A stretch of 64,000 nucleotides of DNA from Rhizobium sp. ICMP 5592 (GTDB taxonomy: Bacteria; Pseudomonadota; Alphaproteobacteria; Rhizobiales; Rhizobiaceae), in NCBI RefSeq assembly GCF_009498525.1, contig NZ_QSNT01000008.1, positions 62,001-126,000 on the forward strand, given 5' to 3'. Positions 51,671 to 60,034 of this stretch are shown in pieces; the stretch's first letter is position 1; every line of letters starts with the position of its first letter. The position numbers were made by a program, and so were the translations under genes. Under the pieces are notes generated by a model. The model was given only the letters and a program-made list of their open reading frames with translations. It was not told the DNA's origin and made no database searches.

Positions 51671-51686
51671 TTGGTCGATCGACCAA
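51671..51686. promoter_or_regulatory. TetR-type operator palindrome (site H, perfect)
   Basis: TTGGTCG-AT-CGACCAA is a perfect palindrome 11 bases upstream of the FAD oxidoreductase ATG, overlapping or directly adjoining the ribosome-binding site GGGAGGA. Confidence 0.72.
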
Positions 51687-51697
51687 GGGAGGAACTG

Positions 51698-53281
51698 ATG
51701 GCGACATATGACATCGTGGTGATGGGGGCCGGACATAACGGCCTGACCGCCGCGGCCTATCTGGCGAAGGCCGGCAAGAAAGTGCTCATCCTGGAACGCC
51801 AGGACTTCGTCGGCGGCGGCGTGGTGACGCGCGAAATCAATACGCCCGGCTACCGCCACGACCTACATTCGTCCTGCCATATCATGATCCAGGGCAACCC
51901 GCTGATCACCGAGGACGAACTCGGGCTGATAGGCAAACATGGACTTGCGTACAATTATTCGGACGTGCCCTATGCCTCGATCTTTCCAGGCAATGAAACG
52001 CTGATTACCTACAAGGATCTGGATCGGGCCTGCACCGAAATCGCAAAATTCAGCGAAAAGGACGCGGACACCTATCGCATGTTCGCCGAGCGATCGATGG
52101 CGATGATGCCCATGTTCATGTCGGGTCTCTATTTGCCGCCGCTGCCATACGGGCCGTTTATGGCGATGCTCGACTCCTCGGATGAAGGCCGCGACATCCT
52201 CGATGCCATGAGCCGCTCGTCGCTGGATATCATCGATAACGCTTTTGAGGACGACCGGGTGAAGATCCACCTCCTCAAGCTCGTCACCGAAAATCTGCAG
52301 CTTCCGGACGAACTCGGCACCGGCATGGGCATTTACCTGATGCCCGGTATCATCCACACGTTCGGCGTCTCGCAGCCGATCGGGGGTTCCGGCGGACTGA
52401 CCGATGCGCTGGTGCGCTCGATCGAGGCAAATGGCGGCGAGATCCGCATCAATGCGGAAGTCGCGCAGATCCTCGTCAGCGGCGGCCGTGCGACCGGCGT
52501 CAAAATGGTCGACGGCGAGGAATTCTTGGCGCGCGACGGCGTCATTGGTGCCATCCATCCCCATAGGCTGGAAACGTTCGTCAAGGGGCTGGACCCGACG
52601 ATCTATCGCCGCGCCAACCGCGTCAACACATCGACGCAGAGCCTGTTCGTCAGCCACTACGACCTCAAACAACAAACCAAGTATTACGCCGGCGAAGAGA
52701 TCACCAAGGCGACGATGCTGGAATATTTCACCTTCGACCGGTTGTCGGAACTGCTCGACGACTTCGACCACTTGCGCCGCAAGCGCATCCCGCCGCGCCC
52801 GCTGCTCGGCGGCGGCGACGAGACCCATGCCGATCCGAGCCGTGCACCGGCCGGCGCCGGCATCTTCCACGCCATCACCATGGCGCCCTATGCGATCGAG
52901 GGGAAGGGTGCGGCCTACTGGGACGAGATCAAGGAACAGGAAGCCGACAAGAACCTCTCCTGGTACCGCAAGTTCATATCCAACTTGACCGACGACAACA
53001 TCATCGCCCGCACCAGCTGGTCGCCGCTCGATATGGAGCGCTCGTCACCGAACAGCTTCGTCAACGGCGACATGCATGGCTGCGCGCCGTTCATGTACCA
53101 GACGGTCGGACATCGCCCGACACCGGATCTGGGCCAATATACCGTGCCGGGCGCCGAACGCCTCTATCTGGTCGGCCCGTTCATGCATCCGGGCGGCGGC
53201 GTCTACGGGGCCGGCCGTGCCACGGCGATCAAGATGTTCGACGAACTCGGCATCGACTTCGACAAGGCCATTAAGAGATGA
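51698..53281 (+). CDS. CrtI-like NAD(P)/FAD-dependent oxidoreductase
   Basis: 527 residues from the ATG at 51698. MATYDIVVMGAGHNGLTAAA is the FAD dinucleotide motif (GxGHNG), and VLILERQDFVGGGVVTREIN the second FAD contact. Middle blocks HTFGVSQPIGGSGGLTDALV and INAEVAQILVSGGRATGVKM, and the C-terminal YLVGPFMHPGGGVYGAGRAT, are those of the phytoene-desaturase/amine-oxidase-like family. The family is broad; here it probably oxidises a C-C or C-N bond of a catabolite. The stop overlaps the next gene by ATGA. Confidence 0.85.
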   Translation: MATYDIVVMGAGHNGLTAAAYLAKAGKKVLILERQDFVGGGVVTREINTPGYRHDLHSSCHIMIQGNPLITEDELGLIGKHGLAYNYSDVPYASIFPGNETLITYKDLDRACTEIAKFSEKDADTYRMFAERSMAMMPMFMSGLYLPPLPYGPFMAMLDSSDEGRDILDAMSRSSLDIIDNAFEDDRVKIHLLKLVTENLQLPDELGTGMGIYLMPGIIHTFGVSQPIGGSGGLTDALVRSIEANGGEIRINAEVAQILVSGGRATGVKMVDGEEFLARDGVIGAIHPHRLETFVKGLDPTIYRRANRVNTSTQSLFVSHYDLKQQTKYYAGEEITKATMLEYFTFDRLSELLDDFDHLRRKRIPPRPLLGGGDETHADPSRAPAGAGIFHAITMAPYAIEGKGAAYWDEIKEQEADKNLSWYRKFISNLTDDNIIARTSWSPLDMERSSPNSFVNGDMHGCAPFMYQTVGHRPTPDLGQYTVPGAERLYLVGPFMHPGGGVYGAGRATAIKMFDELGIDFDKAIKR

Positions 53282-53535
53282 ACGATACGGCCAAGAAGCC
53301 CGCCAGCATCCGGATCGTCGACAGTGCGAGGAAGGAACTGATGAATGTCTCGGCGATTGACCGGGACGGCAATTTCCTGGTGGTGAAGGGCAAGATCTTC
53401 GGCACCATGCCGATGACGGCGAAACTTTCGCCGGAAGAGGCTCGCAACGCCTTAAAGATGCTGACGCCGCGGCTGGTTTGGTTCCTGCTGACCTTCCTCT
53501 TCCGCCGATCGGGGGAAGAGGTGAAGACAAAATAG
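53278..53535 (+). CDS. small conserved-looking protein coupled to the FAD oxidoreductase
   Basis: 85 residues, no family that I recognise. It starts inside the previous stop codon (ATGA) and reads MNDTAKKPASIRIVDSARKE, then NFLVVKGKIFGTMPMTAKLS and MLTPRLVWFLLTFLFRRSG. The C-terminal part has a short hydrophobic segment followed by basic residues, suggesting membrane association. Codon use matches its neighbours. A small partner or chaperone of the oxidoreductase is plausible. Just after it the short repeat GTCAGGTTTC occurs twice (53535 and 53550 regions). Confidence 0.6.
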   Translation: MNDTAKKPASIRIVDSARKELMNVSAIDRDGNFLVVKGKIFGTMPMTAKLSPEEARNALKMLTPRLVWFLLTFLFRRSGEEVKTK

Positions 53536-53552
53536 TCAGGTTTCCCTAAGTG

Positions 53553-53840
53553 TCAGGTTTCTATGTCGCCCGGCGTCAAGCCCTTGAGCCGGGCGACATA
53601 TTCCTTCATCATCTCCATGCTCCAGCCGCCGTTCGAGGCAATCGCGAAGGAGTAGAGAAGGAAGGGATGCGCGCCGAGTTCAAAGATGGCACGGATATCC
53701 CGGCCAGTCAGGGCCGAACGCTCCGCGTCCGACAATGACCGTTTCGCGACGGCCGAAGCGGCGTCCGCATCGAACCGCGATTTGAAATCCGGCTCGCGGG
53801 CATAGTTCCACAGCGCCTTGTCCAGTTCGTAGCGGCTCAT
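53553..53840 (-). CDS. LigA-type (protocatechuate 4,5-dioxygenase alpha) subunit
   Basis: 95 residues. SRYELDKALWNYAREPDFKS, ALTGRDIRAIFELGAHPFLL and YSFAIASNGGWSMEMMKEYV match the small all-helical LigA family that caps the LigB active site. Most LigA proteins are about 120-139 residues, so this one is compact. It starts inside the stop of the LigB-type gene (ATGA overlap), which supports a heteromeric dioxygenase. Confidence 0.88.
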   Translation of the reverse strand: MSRYELDKALWNYAREPDFKSRFDADAASAVAKRSLSDAERSALTGRDIRAIFELGAHPFLLYSFAIASNGGWSMEMMKEYVARLKGLTPGDIET

Positions 53841-54715
53841 GCCCGTCCTCCGTCAAGTGCAGCCTCATCCCAGCCAAGGAATGCGCAGGCAGGCTGCGCC
53901 GTCGTCGCGATCAGGCGGCGATAGGTCGGCGGTGCCCGCAAGGCCGCGCCGAAGGCCAGAAGATAGGCCAAGAAGCCCGGCGTGCCGTTGCCGGCGGTGT
54001 AGAGCTGGTCCCATAAGGAATGCTGCACGATCGCATCGACATCGTTCGCCTCGATGCGCGCCCACATGGCGCGGTCCCAGTCGGTTTCCGGCTCGGTCAT
54101 GTTGTTGAGCATGCCCGGGCCACCAACGCTGTTCGACATATGACCGGTGACGATCAGCGCCACGCGTTCCTCGCCCGCAAAGCTTTCGATCCCCGACCGC
54201 ATGGCCCGGCCGACCTCGGCAAAACGTCGGCCGGGCGGGACCGGCGGCGCGAGCAGGTTCACGAAGGCCGGCACAACAGGAAGGTCTTGCCCGGGCCGAA
54301 GGAAGTTGAGCGGGATCGTGAAGGAATGGTCGGCGATGAACTCGTCCGAAAACGCGAAATCGACGCCCTCCTCGTAGCCGTGCTTCAGCATATGCCGGGC
54401 GAGGCCGCCATGGATAGGAAGGTCGCAACCCTCCAATCCCCAGGAACGCATTTCCGAGGGAAAGGGTCCTTTCAGTCGTTCCGGCTTGCCGATCATGAAC
54501 GGCGCCATGTTGTTGAAGAACCATTGGTTCAGGTGGTCGCTGCCGACCATGACGAGGGCATCGGGCCTGGACTTTTCCAGCTCCAGGCGAAGCTCTTCGA
54601 AGCAATCCAGCGCCGGGATCGCACCGGGCGGCGCCTTGCCGTCGGGCCTGAGGCGCGCGGCAATCGGAAGGGTGGGGTCGTGCGGAACGCCGATCAGAGA
54701 GACAAGCCGTGCCAT
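53837..54715 (-). CDS. LigB-type (type II) extradiol ring-cleavage dioxygenase catalytic subunit
   Basis: 292 residues from the ATG at 54713-54715 with GAGG upstream; a 40-residue longer frame overlaps the previous gene. His12 in SLIGVPHDPTLP and His61 in MVGSDHLNQWFFNNMAPF are at the exact positions of the LigB iron ligands; the conserved IVTGHMSNSVGGPGM carries the catalytic His. It forms the ring-cleaving subunit with the LigA-type partner downstream. It acts on protocatechuate- or gallate-like compounds; the precise substrate is unknown. Confidence 0.92.
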   Translation of the reverse strand: MARLVSLIGVPHDPTLPIAARLRPDGKAPPGAIPALDCFEELRLELEKSRPDALVMVGSDHLNQWFFNNMAPFMIGKPERLKGPFPSEMRSWGLEGCDLPIHGGLARHMLKHGYEEGVDFAFSDEFIADHSFTIPLNFLRPGQDLPVVPAFVNLLAPPVPPGRRFAEVGRAMRSGIESFAGEERVALIVTGHMSNSVGGPGMLNNMTEPETDWDRAMWARIEANDVDAIVQHSLWDQLYTAGNGTPGFLAYLLAFGAALRAPPTYRRLIATTAQPACAFLGWDEAALDGGRA

Positions 54716-54722
54716 TAGTGCC

Positions 54723-55400
54723 TCACAGGTAGATGCGGATGGCCTTGAGCTTGCCTGGGCGGCCACGCTCGTAGACCGCGACGGCGGGCCGTCCGGACGG
54801 CATATAGGCCTCGGCGGCGCAAGTCGTGCCGTCATCGGTGAAGCGGCAATAGTCGATGCGGATGCCGGTCGAGCCCATCATCTTGGTGAAATCGGTTCGC
54901 AGTTCGTCGCGCCCGCGGAAGGTCTCGTCGTTGGAATGCCGGAAATAGGCGTCCGTCTCGAACTGATCGAGAACTTCCTCGAGGCGGTTGCCGTTCAGCG
55001 CCCTGAAATAGGTGAACAGGACGTCGTCTTCCGAGCGCCAGGGATGGATATCCGCGACCTTCGGGAGGGTTGGTCCCCGGTCGTTGACCAGATGATGGTC
55101 GGAATAGACGATCGCCTGCTTTTTGCCGGCGAGGTCCAACATGAAAGCCACAGGCAGGACGCCGCGATCGCCCGCAGCCGGCGTATAGCGGTATTCCTCG
55201 AGCCGCCGGCCATTCGCTTCGGTGACGAAGACGCGCTCGACGCTCGACCAGCGTTCACCCGGCCACAGAATGCTGCCGGCTTCGAATGCAGCCGGGCCTA
55301 CCTTTCCGAGGAATGGATCATCGATGGACTGCTGTAGGCGAAGTGCGGCGACGAGTTCCGTACCGTCAGCGGTGGTCGGCATGGCATGGTCCTTTATCAT
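54723..55400 (-). CDS. SnoaL/NTF2-like domain protein
   Basis: 225 residues (start at 55398-55400; the Met six codons later is an alternative). The C-terminal half is a SnoaL-like fold: DVLFTYFRALNGNRLEEVLD, QFETDAYFRHSNDETFRGRD, ELRTDFTKMMGSTGIRIDYC. The N-terminal half reads IDDPFLGKVGPAAFEAGSIL and VERVFVTEANGRRLEEYRYT, a second, unassigned part. It is first in the leftward gene group with the LigA/LigB dioxygenase. Likely a dehydratase, hydrolase or isomerase of the pathway. Confidence 0.8.
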   Translation of the reverse strand: MIKDHAMPTTADGTELVAALRLQQSIDDPFLGKVGPAAFEAGSILWPGERWSSVERVFVTEANGRRLEEYRYTPAAGDRGVLPVAFMLDLAGKKQAIVYSDHHLVNDRGPTLPKVADIHPWRSEDDVLFTYFRALNGNRLEEVLDQFETDAYFRHSNDETFRGRDELRTDFTKMMGSTGIRIDYCRFTDDGTTCAAEAYMPSGRPAVAVYERGRPGKLKAIRIYL

Positions 55401-55456
55401 TGCGGTTGCGGAAGCGTGGTGGGTTGTCCGAAAGCCTGACGCGCCAGTCGTCAGGA

Positions 55457-55759
55457 TCAGGAACTTTCCTCAGCAAAGGTCTCGTCACAGCGCGGCCTCA
55501 GAGCAGGCAAAAACATCACGACGACAAGCACGCCCGAGAGAGAATGAGGAGAACAAGGCTCCAAGGTCGAAATCTCCCACGGACGATTCTTGTCAAACGT
55601 CCCGAATTCCGCGCCGGCATCGAGGAGCGAAAACGCAAAAAACGATGCCGCTTTCCCCACTCGAGGCGTTTCGGTCGCCTGCGCCGGGGTTGTCGACAAG
55701 ACAGCAGTTGCCGCCACAACTGCGCCGATGAGGCGGAGCCACCCAGATTGAATACCCAT
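55457..55759 (-). pseudogene. N-terminal relic of an NMT1-like ABC substrate-binding protein
   Basis: From the ATG at 55757-55759 a signal peptide (LRLIGAVVAATAVLSTTPAQA) is followed by VGKAASFFAFSLLDAGAEFG and TFDKN, which matches the start of NitT/TauT-type binding proteins. Beyond about 55586 the frame continues without family likeness and ends at 55457, so most of the protein is missing. It lies beside a broken ATPase and permease fragment. Confidence 0.55.
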
Positions 55760-55823
55760 GATTTCCTCCACAAGTACGGGCGGTATGCACGACCAGCGTC
55801 GAGACTATGCTGCATCAAATTGG

Positions 55824-55839
55824 ACGGTTGTTCAACCAA
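55824..55839. promoter_or_regulatory. variant TetR-type operator palindrome (site I)
   Basis: ACGGTTG-TT-CAACCAA, related to the island consensus but with four mismatches; its inner arms GGTTG/CAACC are symmetrical. It sits between the broken binding-protein and ATPase genes. Confidence 0.35.
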
Positions 55840-55877
55840 TAAAATTGCCGTACAGAATATGGACGAGAGGACCCAAT

Positions 55878-56407
55878 ATGAACTCAGTGACGATAAACAG
55901 TTCGGCAATGCAGACGTTGATCGGCCCGAGCGGCGGCGGCAAGTCCACGCTGCTCAACATATTCAGCAGCCTTGTCGTCGCCACCGAAGCCGAGGAACGG
56001 GCGCTCAATGCGGTCGGGCTTGCCGGTTTTGCCGGGCATTTTCCGCGCCAGCTTTTCGCCGGCATGCGGCGGTGGGTGGCGCTGGCCCGCGCCATCAGCC
56101 TCGACGTTTCCATCATCCTCATGGACGAACCGTTTACGGCACTCGGCGAGCAGACCAGAATAGTTCTCAGCGAAGATCTGTTCGAATTGCTGAGCCGGAC
56201 GGGCAAGACGATCAATTTCGTGGCGTACGGCCTCGGCGAGGCGGTGCTGCTGTGGGACCGGATCACCATTTTCTCTGCCAGTACGCGACATCCGATAAGT
56301 TCGCGAAGCTGCGCGCGCGGCTCCGTGACGAGCTTCCCGACCAGATTCGGCAGTCGACGAACGATCCCGTCCATCGACGCTCGAGCAGGGCCGGAGGCGC
56401 CGCATGA
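55878..56407 (+). pseudogene. degraded ABC transporter ATP-binding protein
   Basis: The N-terminal strands of a TauB/SsuB-type ATPase are missing or short, but Walker A GPSGGGKSTLLN is present. A deletion follows: the Q-loop region is absent and the sequence jumps to AVGLAGFAGHFPRQ. The signature is degraded (LFAGMRRWVALARA instead of LSGGMRQRVALARA), Walker B IILMDEPFTALGEQTR is intact, and the H-loop reads NFVAYGLGEAVLL, so the catalytic His is lost. After about 56270 the family-like sequence (KFAKLRARLRDELPDQI) continues in another frame to 56407. Confidence 0.7.
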
Positions 56408-56530
56408 CAATCGGCACTTACCATGTCAGGCGCCAGTATGGCGGCGGGATCTCGCAAGGCCTATTCACTAGGCGGCTCTGGCGCTTTGGTATGCGGTCGG
56501 CCAGTTCGGCATGGCCCATAGCGTGCTGGG
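56404..56530 (+). pseudogene. short fragment of an ABC permease gene
   Basis: An ATG overlapping the end of the degraded ATPase begins MTIGTYHVRRQYGGGISQGL; a hydrophobic stretch follows in another frame (GQFGMAHSVLGFLTA). The position after an ATPase suggests the start of a permease gene that was truncated. Weak evidence. Confidence 0.3.
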
Positions 56531-56580
56531 CTTTTTGACCGCGCATCAATCATCTTCATCCAATGACGAGGATATTTCAA

Positions 56581-57144
56581 ATGTATCATCTGCTGATCGT
56601 TGCCTGCAGCACGAGACCAACGAGAATTGGTTATCCGTTGACGGCCTGGGCTGCCAAACGCGCCGAACTGGACGGCCGATTCAGCGTCGAGATCGCCGAC
56701 CTACGCGAACTCGCCCTTCCCAATTTCGATGAGCCGCATCACCCCAGAAGCCGACGATATGAGCACGAGCATACACGGCAATGGAGCCGTATCGTGGAAA
56801 GGGCTGACGCCGTCGTCTTCGTGACTCCGGAGTATAATCATAGCTTTCCTGGCGCGCTGAAGAACGCTCTTGATTTCCTTCACGAGGAGTGGAAGTTCAA
56901 GCCTGCGGGCTTCATTAGCTATGGCGGGATCGCGGCAGGAGCGAGAGCGGTGCAGATGCTGAAGCCGGTTCTCGACTGTTTACGAATGATTCCCGTGTAC
57001 GAAGGAGTGAACATCGCTTATGCACAAGAGATCTTGGCAGGCGGACGGTTTGCAGCGAAGGCTATCCATGAAGACGCCGCAACTCAAATGTTGGATACAC
57101 TCTTTTTTTGGGCAGCAAGAAACAGCTCGCTATATATACGTTAG
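56581..57144 (+). CDS. NADPH-dependent FMN reductase family protein
   Basis: 187 residues from the ATG at 56581 with GAGG upstream (an ATG at 56563 is possible). YHLLIVACSTRPTRIG is the phosphate-binding loop region, RADAVVFVTPEYNHSFPGAL holds the PEYN motif, and KNALDFLHEEWKFKPAGFIS with YGG completes the FMN_red fold. Such enzymes make FMNH2 or reduce quinones. The LLM monooxygenases of this window need an FMN reductase; whether this one serves them is unknown. Confidence 0.88.
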   Translation: MYHLLIVACSTRPTRIGYPLTAWAAKRAELDGRFSVEIADLRELALPNFDEPHHPRSRRYEHEHTRQWSRIVERADAVVFVTPEYNHSFPGALKNALDFLHEEWKFKPAGFISYGGIAAGARAVQMLKPVLDCLRMIPVYEGVNIAYAQEILAGGRFAAKAIHEDAATQMLDTLFFWAARNSSLYIR

Positions 57145-57415
57145 CTGGATAGCGATTTTACAACCTCGTGTGACGGATCCATTCGCGGTTTGGAATGGTC
57201 TCAAAAAACCTGCAGATATGATCTCCACTCAATAAGCGAGTGAGACAATGGGCTTATTATGATCGCCGCAATCCCAGGATGGAAATATTAACCGGTACGT
57301 CGACGTCGCTGGCAACGGCCGAGAAGCTGACCATTGTTTAAACGTACGATCCGGACGTGACGGTCGCCATCGTCGCCCGGCCTCAGGGAGGAACGAGCTT
57401 GGAGCGATTGGACCT

Positions 57416-58726
57416 TCAAAAGACGTAATTTATCATAGTGCTCGCGATTATACCGTCTTTTGGAAGCTCCGATTGTCGCGACTGTGAGCTGTCTGGATTG
57501 ATGACATACTCAAGTGAGGACTGGATGAAAACGTGTTTGCCGAACGCGGTGATCATGTCTAGCGAAAGACGCCATTGATTCGGATCTCCGAGAACTCTTT
57601 GTCCGCCTGAAGCGACCCGCTGCTCACGTTGAGCTAAGAGTGTCGATTCGCCGACCCTGGCATAAATTGCTTTTGCGGAAATCTGTGAGATGCCCCACTC
57701 GCCGCTTGGACTTTTGTAGGGGTTCTCCCAACGAAGACCAAGCGTTGCGGACCAGTCGATCGGCCGGGTGTCGTCGAATGAATCTGCGAACGCGCCGAAT
57801 ACGGCCAGGCCTTCGGAAGGACCGCTATCTTCCGCGGACCAAATGGTCTTGCTCCACTTTAACTGTAAGCCCGAGGTGCCGGTGCGCGCTTCTCCCGTAT
57901 AGCTGTCCACCAACGTTGTATCGGCATACCAACCAGCGAGCTCGACATCGACAGGATCAACTTCGGTCCTGTATCTGACCCCGCCGATATAGAATATTCC
58001 GGCGTGGCCCTTCGTCGAAAAGGCATTCCAGCCATGATCCGCAAACAGCTCGTCTATGTCACGTAGTTGCTGAGCTCCGAAGCGGAGCGTCAAATTGTCG
58101 CTCGCGTCAACCGAGGCAACAAAGCCAAGGGTTCCGGCATCCGGCGGGGGCAACTGACTATCGTATTTGATGACAGGGTCGGAGCAGAGTATATCCATGC
58201 CGCATACGTTTGGAAAAAAGTAACGCTGCATGGTGGTCTTACCGAACTCAAATTTAAAACCATTTCCGAAATCATGTTCGAGGGTCAGCTGTGAAAGCCA
58301 TGGTTGGAAATCGGCATCATGTGTGGGATACTGATCTCCCCCCAAGAAACTACCCGCATACTGGGAAAAGTATTCTCCGTCTTTCGGATAGTTGATCGGA
58401 TACATAGTGAATTCGGTCTTAATTTTGGTGCCGCTCCATCCAGCGATCCTTCCCAAATCGAAATCCAAATGGGTTATCATGAGCGAACCGATGCCTAATT
58501 TTCCCTCTTCCGCACCACCCGTAACGGTCGCAGCTCCCCCCACTACGTACAGGCCACGCACGTCAATTCCAATTTCCGAGAGCGACTTCAACCAAGGCGC
58601 CTTGTCCGGTCCGGGTGATTGGGCCCATGATTGCCCGGCGAACGCTAGGGGTGCCACCACTATTGCGGCACCAAGGCTCGAGAGCTTCCATTTCCTCAGT
58701 CTGACTCTACTAGATTGAATTTCCAT
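57416..58726 (-). CDS. OprB-type carbohydrate-selective porin family protein
   Basis: 436 residues from the ATG at 58724-58726 with GGGAGGAG upstream. The signal peptide covers about residues 1-36 (LGAAIVVAPLAFAGQSWAQS). The mature part consists of alternating beta-strand segments such as IGSLMITHLDFDLGRI, NGFKFEFGKTTMQRYFFPN, PVDVELAGWYADTTLVDSY, and it ends with a terminal Phe (STMINYVF), as outer-membrane barrels do. OprB-like proteins let sugars or small organic compounds pass the outer membrane. The gene stands alone. Confidence 0.8.
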   Translation of the reverse strand: MEIQSSRVRLRKWKLSSLGAAIVVAPLAFAGQSWAQSPGPDKAPWLKSLSEIGIDVRGLYVVGGAATVTGGAEEGKLGIGSLMITHLDFDLGRIAGWSGTKIKTEFTMYPINYPKDGEYFSQYAGSFLGGDQYPTHDADFQPWLSQLTLEHDFGNGFKFEFGKTTMQRYFFPNVCGMDILCSDPVIKYDSQLPPPDAGTLGFVASVDASDNLTLRFGAQQLRDIDELFADHGWNAFSTKGHAGIFYIGGVRYRTEVDPVDVELAGWYADTTLVDSYTGEARTGTSGLQLKWSKTIWSAEDSGPSEGLAVFGAFADSFDDTRPIDWSATLGLRWENPYKSPSGEWGISQISAKAIYARVGESTLLAQREQRVASGGQRVLGDPNQWRLSLDMITAFGKHVFIQSSLEYVINPDSSQSRQSELPKDGIIASTMINYVF

Positions 58727-60034
58727 CTGACGATCTCCTCCCAAAGTCGCTCTCCCACGAGGAGAAGCAGCGCGTTGGCTGCTCCCAGCTCATGTCATTT
58801 CCTGAAAAACTGTTCCCAGCCGCCGCGGAACCTCGTTTTGCGTTCCTCCACCAAGCGGGGAGCCCGACGCATAGGTCTCTAATACTGCGGCGGTGCTGTA
58901 GAGACGGTGTTGCTTGTCCCGAAACGACGCTCAGGTCTGGACTGCCCCGTCCTTCACGGACCTGGTAGTTTGGCCGGACGAGGTGCTTGGACTATGATGA
59001 CAGTGAGCGGCAAAGGCTCGGCATTGGTCAGTCGAGAGCGAATGCCCGCTCGACTGCGGCACAAGCGGCATCGGCGAGAGCGAAGACGCTGAAGAACTCC
59101 AATTCTCGCCTCAAATCCACCCAGCGCATACCTACCGCTCCTCCCGCACCGATCATTGCAGATCGTTCCACTTCTTGTTCTCTAGTTGTAAGCGTCGTTT
59201 CATTGAGAAACCCAGCCAAAGGCCTCCTCCTCTTTCTCGGCCCTGGAGAGGAGTTCCCGGTAGATGGCTGATGAAAATTGGGTGCCCTCAAACCAAGATC
59301 AGTGTCTTCATCGATGAACGAAGTAGCCATATTTAACAAATTGAATAAATGAATTCATGAAATCGCTTCGATGAATACATCGACACGCGCCAAGCGTTCC
59401 GACCAAGATGTTGCCTGGAGAGAGCCGAGCGACAGTGCAATGGGCGTGGCCAAATTATCAATGGAAGCCAGGCTCATAGCGCAAGTAACTTTTGAAGCCG
59501 GGACCCGACGTGAAATGGCGTCTCAGTCCTGACACAACGATTGGAGATCTGCCCCTAAACTTAGATGATAGGACACCGGACGCGGCCGTTCTGATATAGT
59601 TCCAAGTAACAATCCATTTGATGGATAGCACTACTGAACAATATAGATTTGAGTTCATTTGCCCCCGGCTGCTACCGTCACATGAGGTTGCTGACTTCGC
59701 GGCGCGAAAACCGCGCATTCGACCGGAAGCCGACCCCGGGGGGATGAAATTAAGTATGATAAGTGGTCTGATGAAGCTCATGTGCGTTTGTGGTTGCGTA
59801 AGGAATTCGTATCGCGACCGGCGGGGTCTTGCCACTCGCCGTCAAGGACCTTCCTCGGAACAGCGGAGAGCTTCTGTTGCCGGAAACGCACTGGTCGATG
59901 CGCTGTAATTCCTAATTCTGATATGGCGCAACGGTATTGTCGCAAGCTTCCTGCTACTTCCGGGCTGCCCTATTCCTTCAAATGCTGGGATCGCGCGTTG
60001 TGATCTCGTTGATAATTCTTGCGAGGAAAAACAC
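58727..60034. other. 1.3 kb gene-poor region between porin and pntA
   Basis: No gene with recognisable features. Small frames (for example 59028-59339 minus and 59618-59908 plus) show no domain motifs. The porin promoter lies at the left end and the pntA promoter at the right end. The AT content is higher around 59330-59360 (a palindrome ATGAATTCAT occurs near there). It may be decayed DNA at the boundary of the accessory region. Confidence 0.35.
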
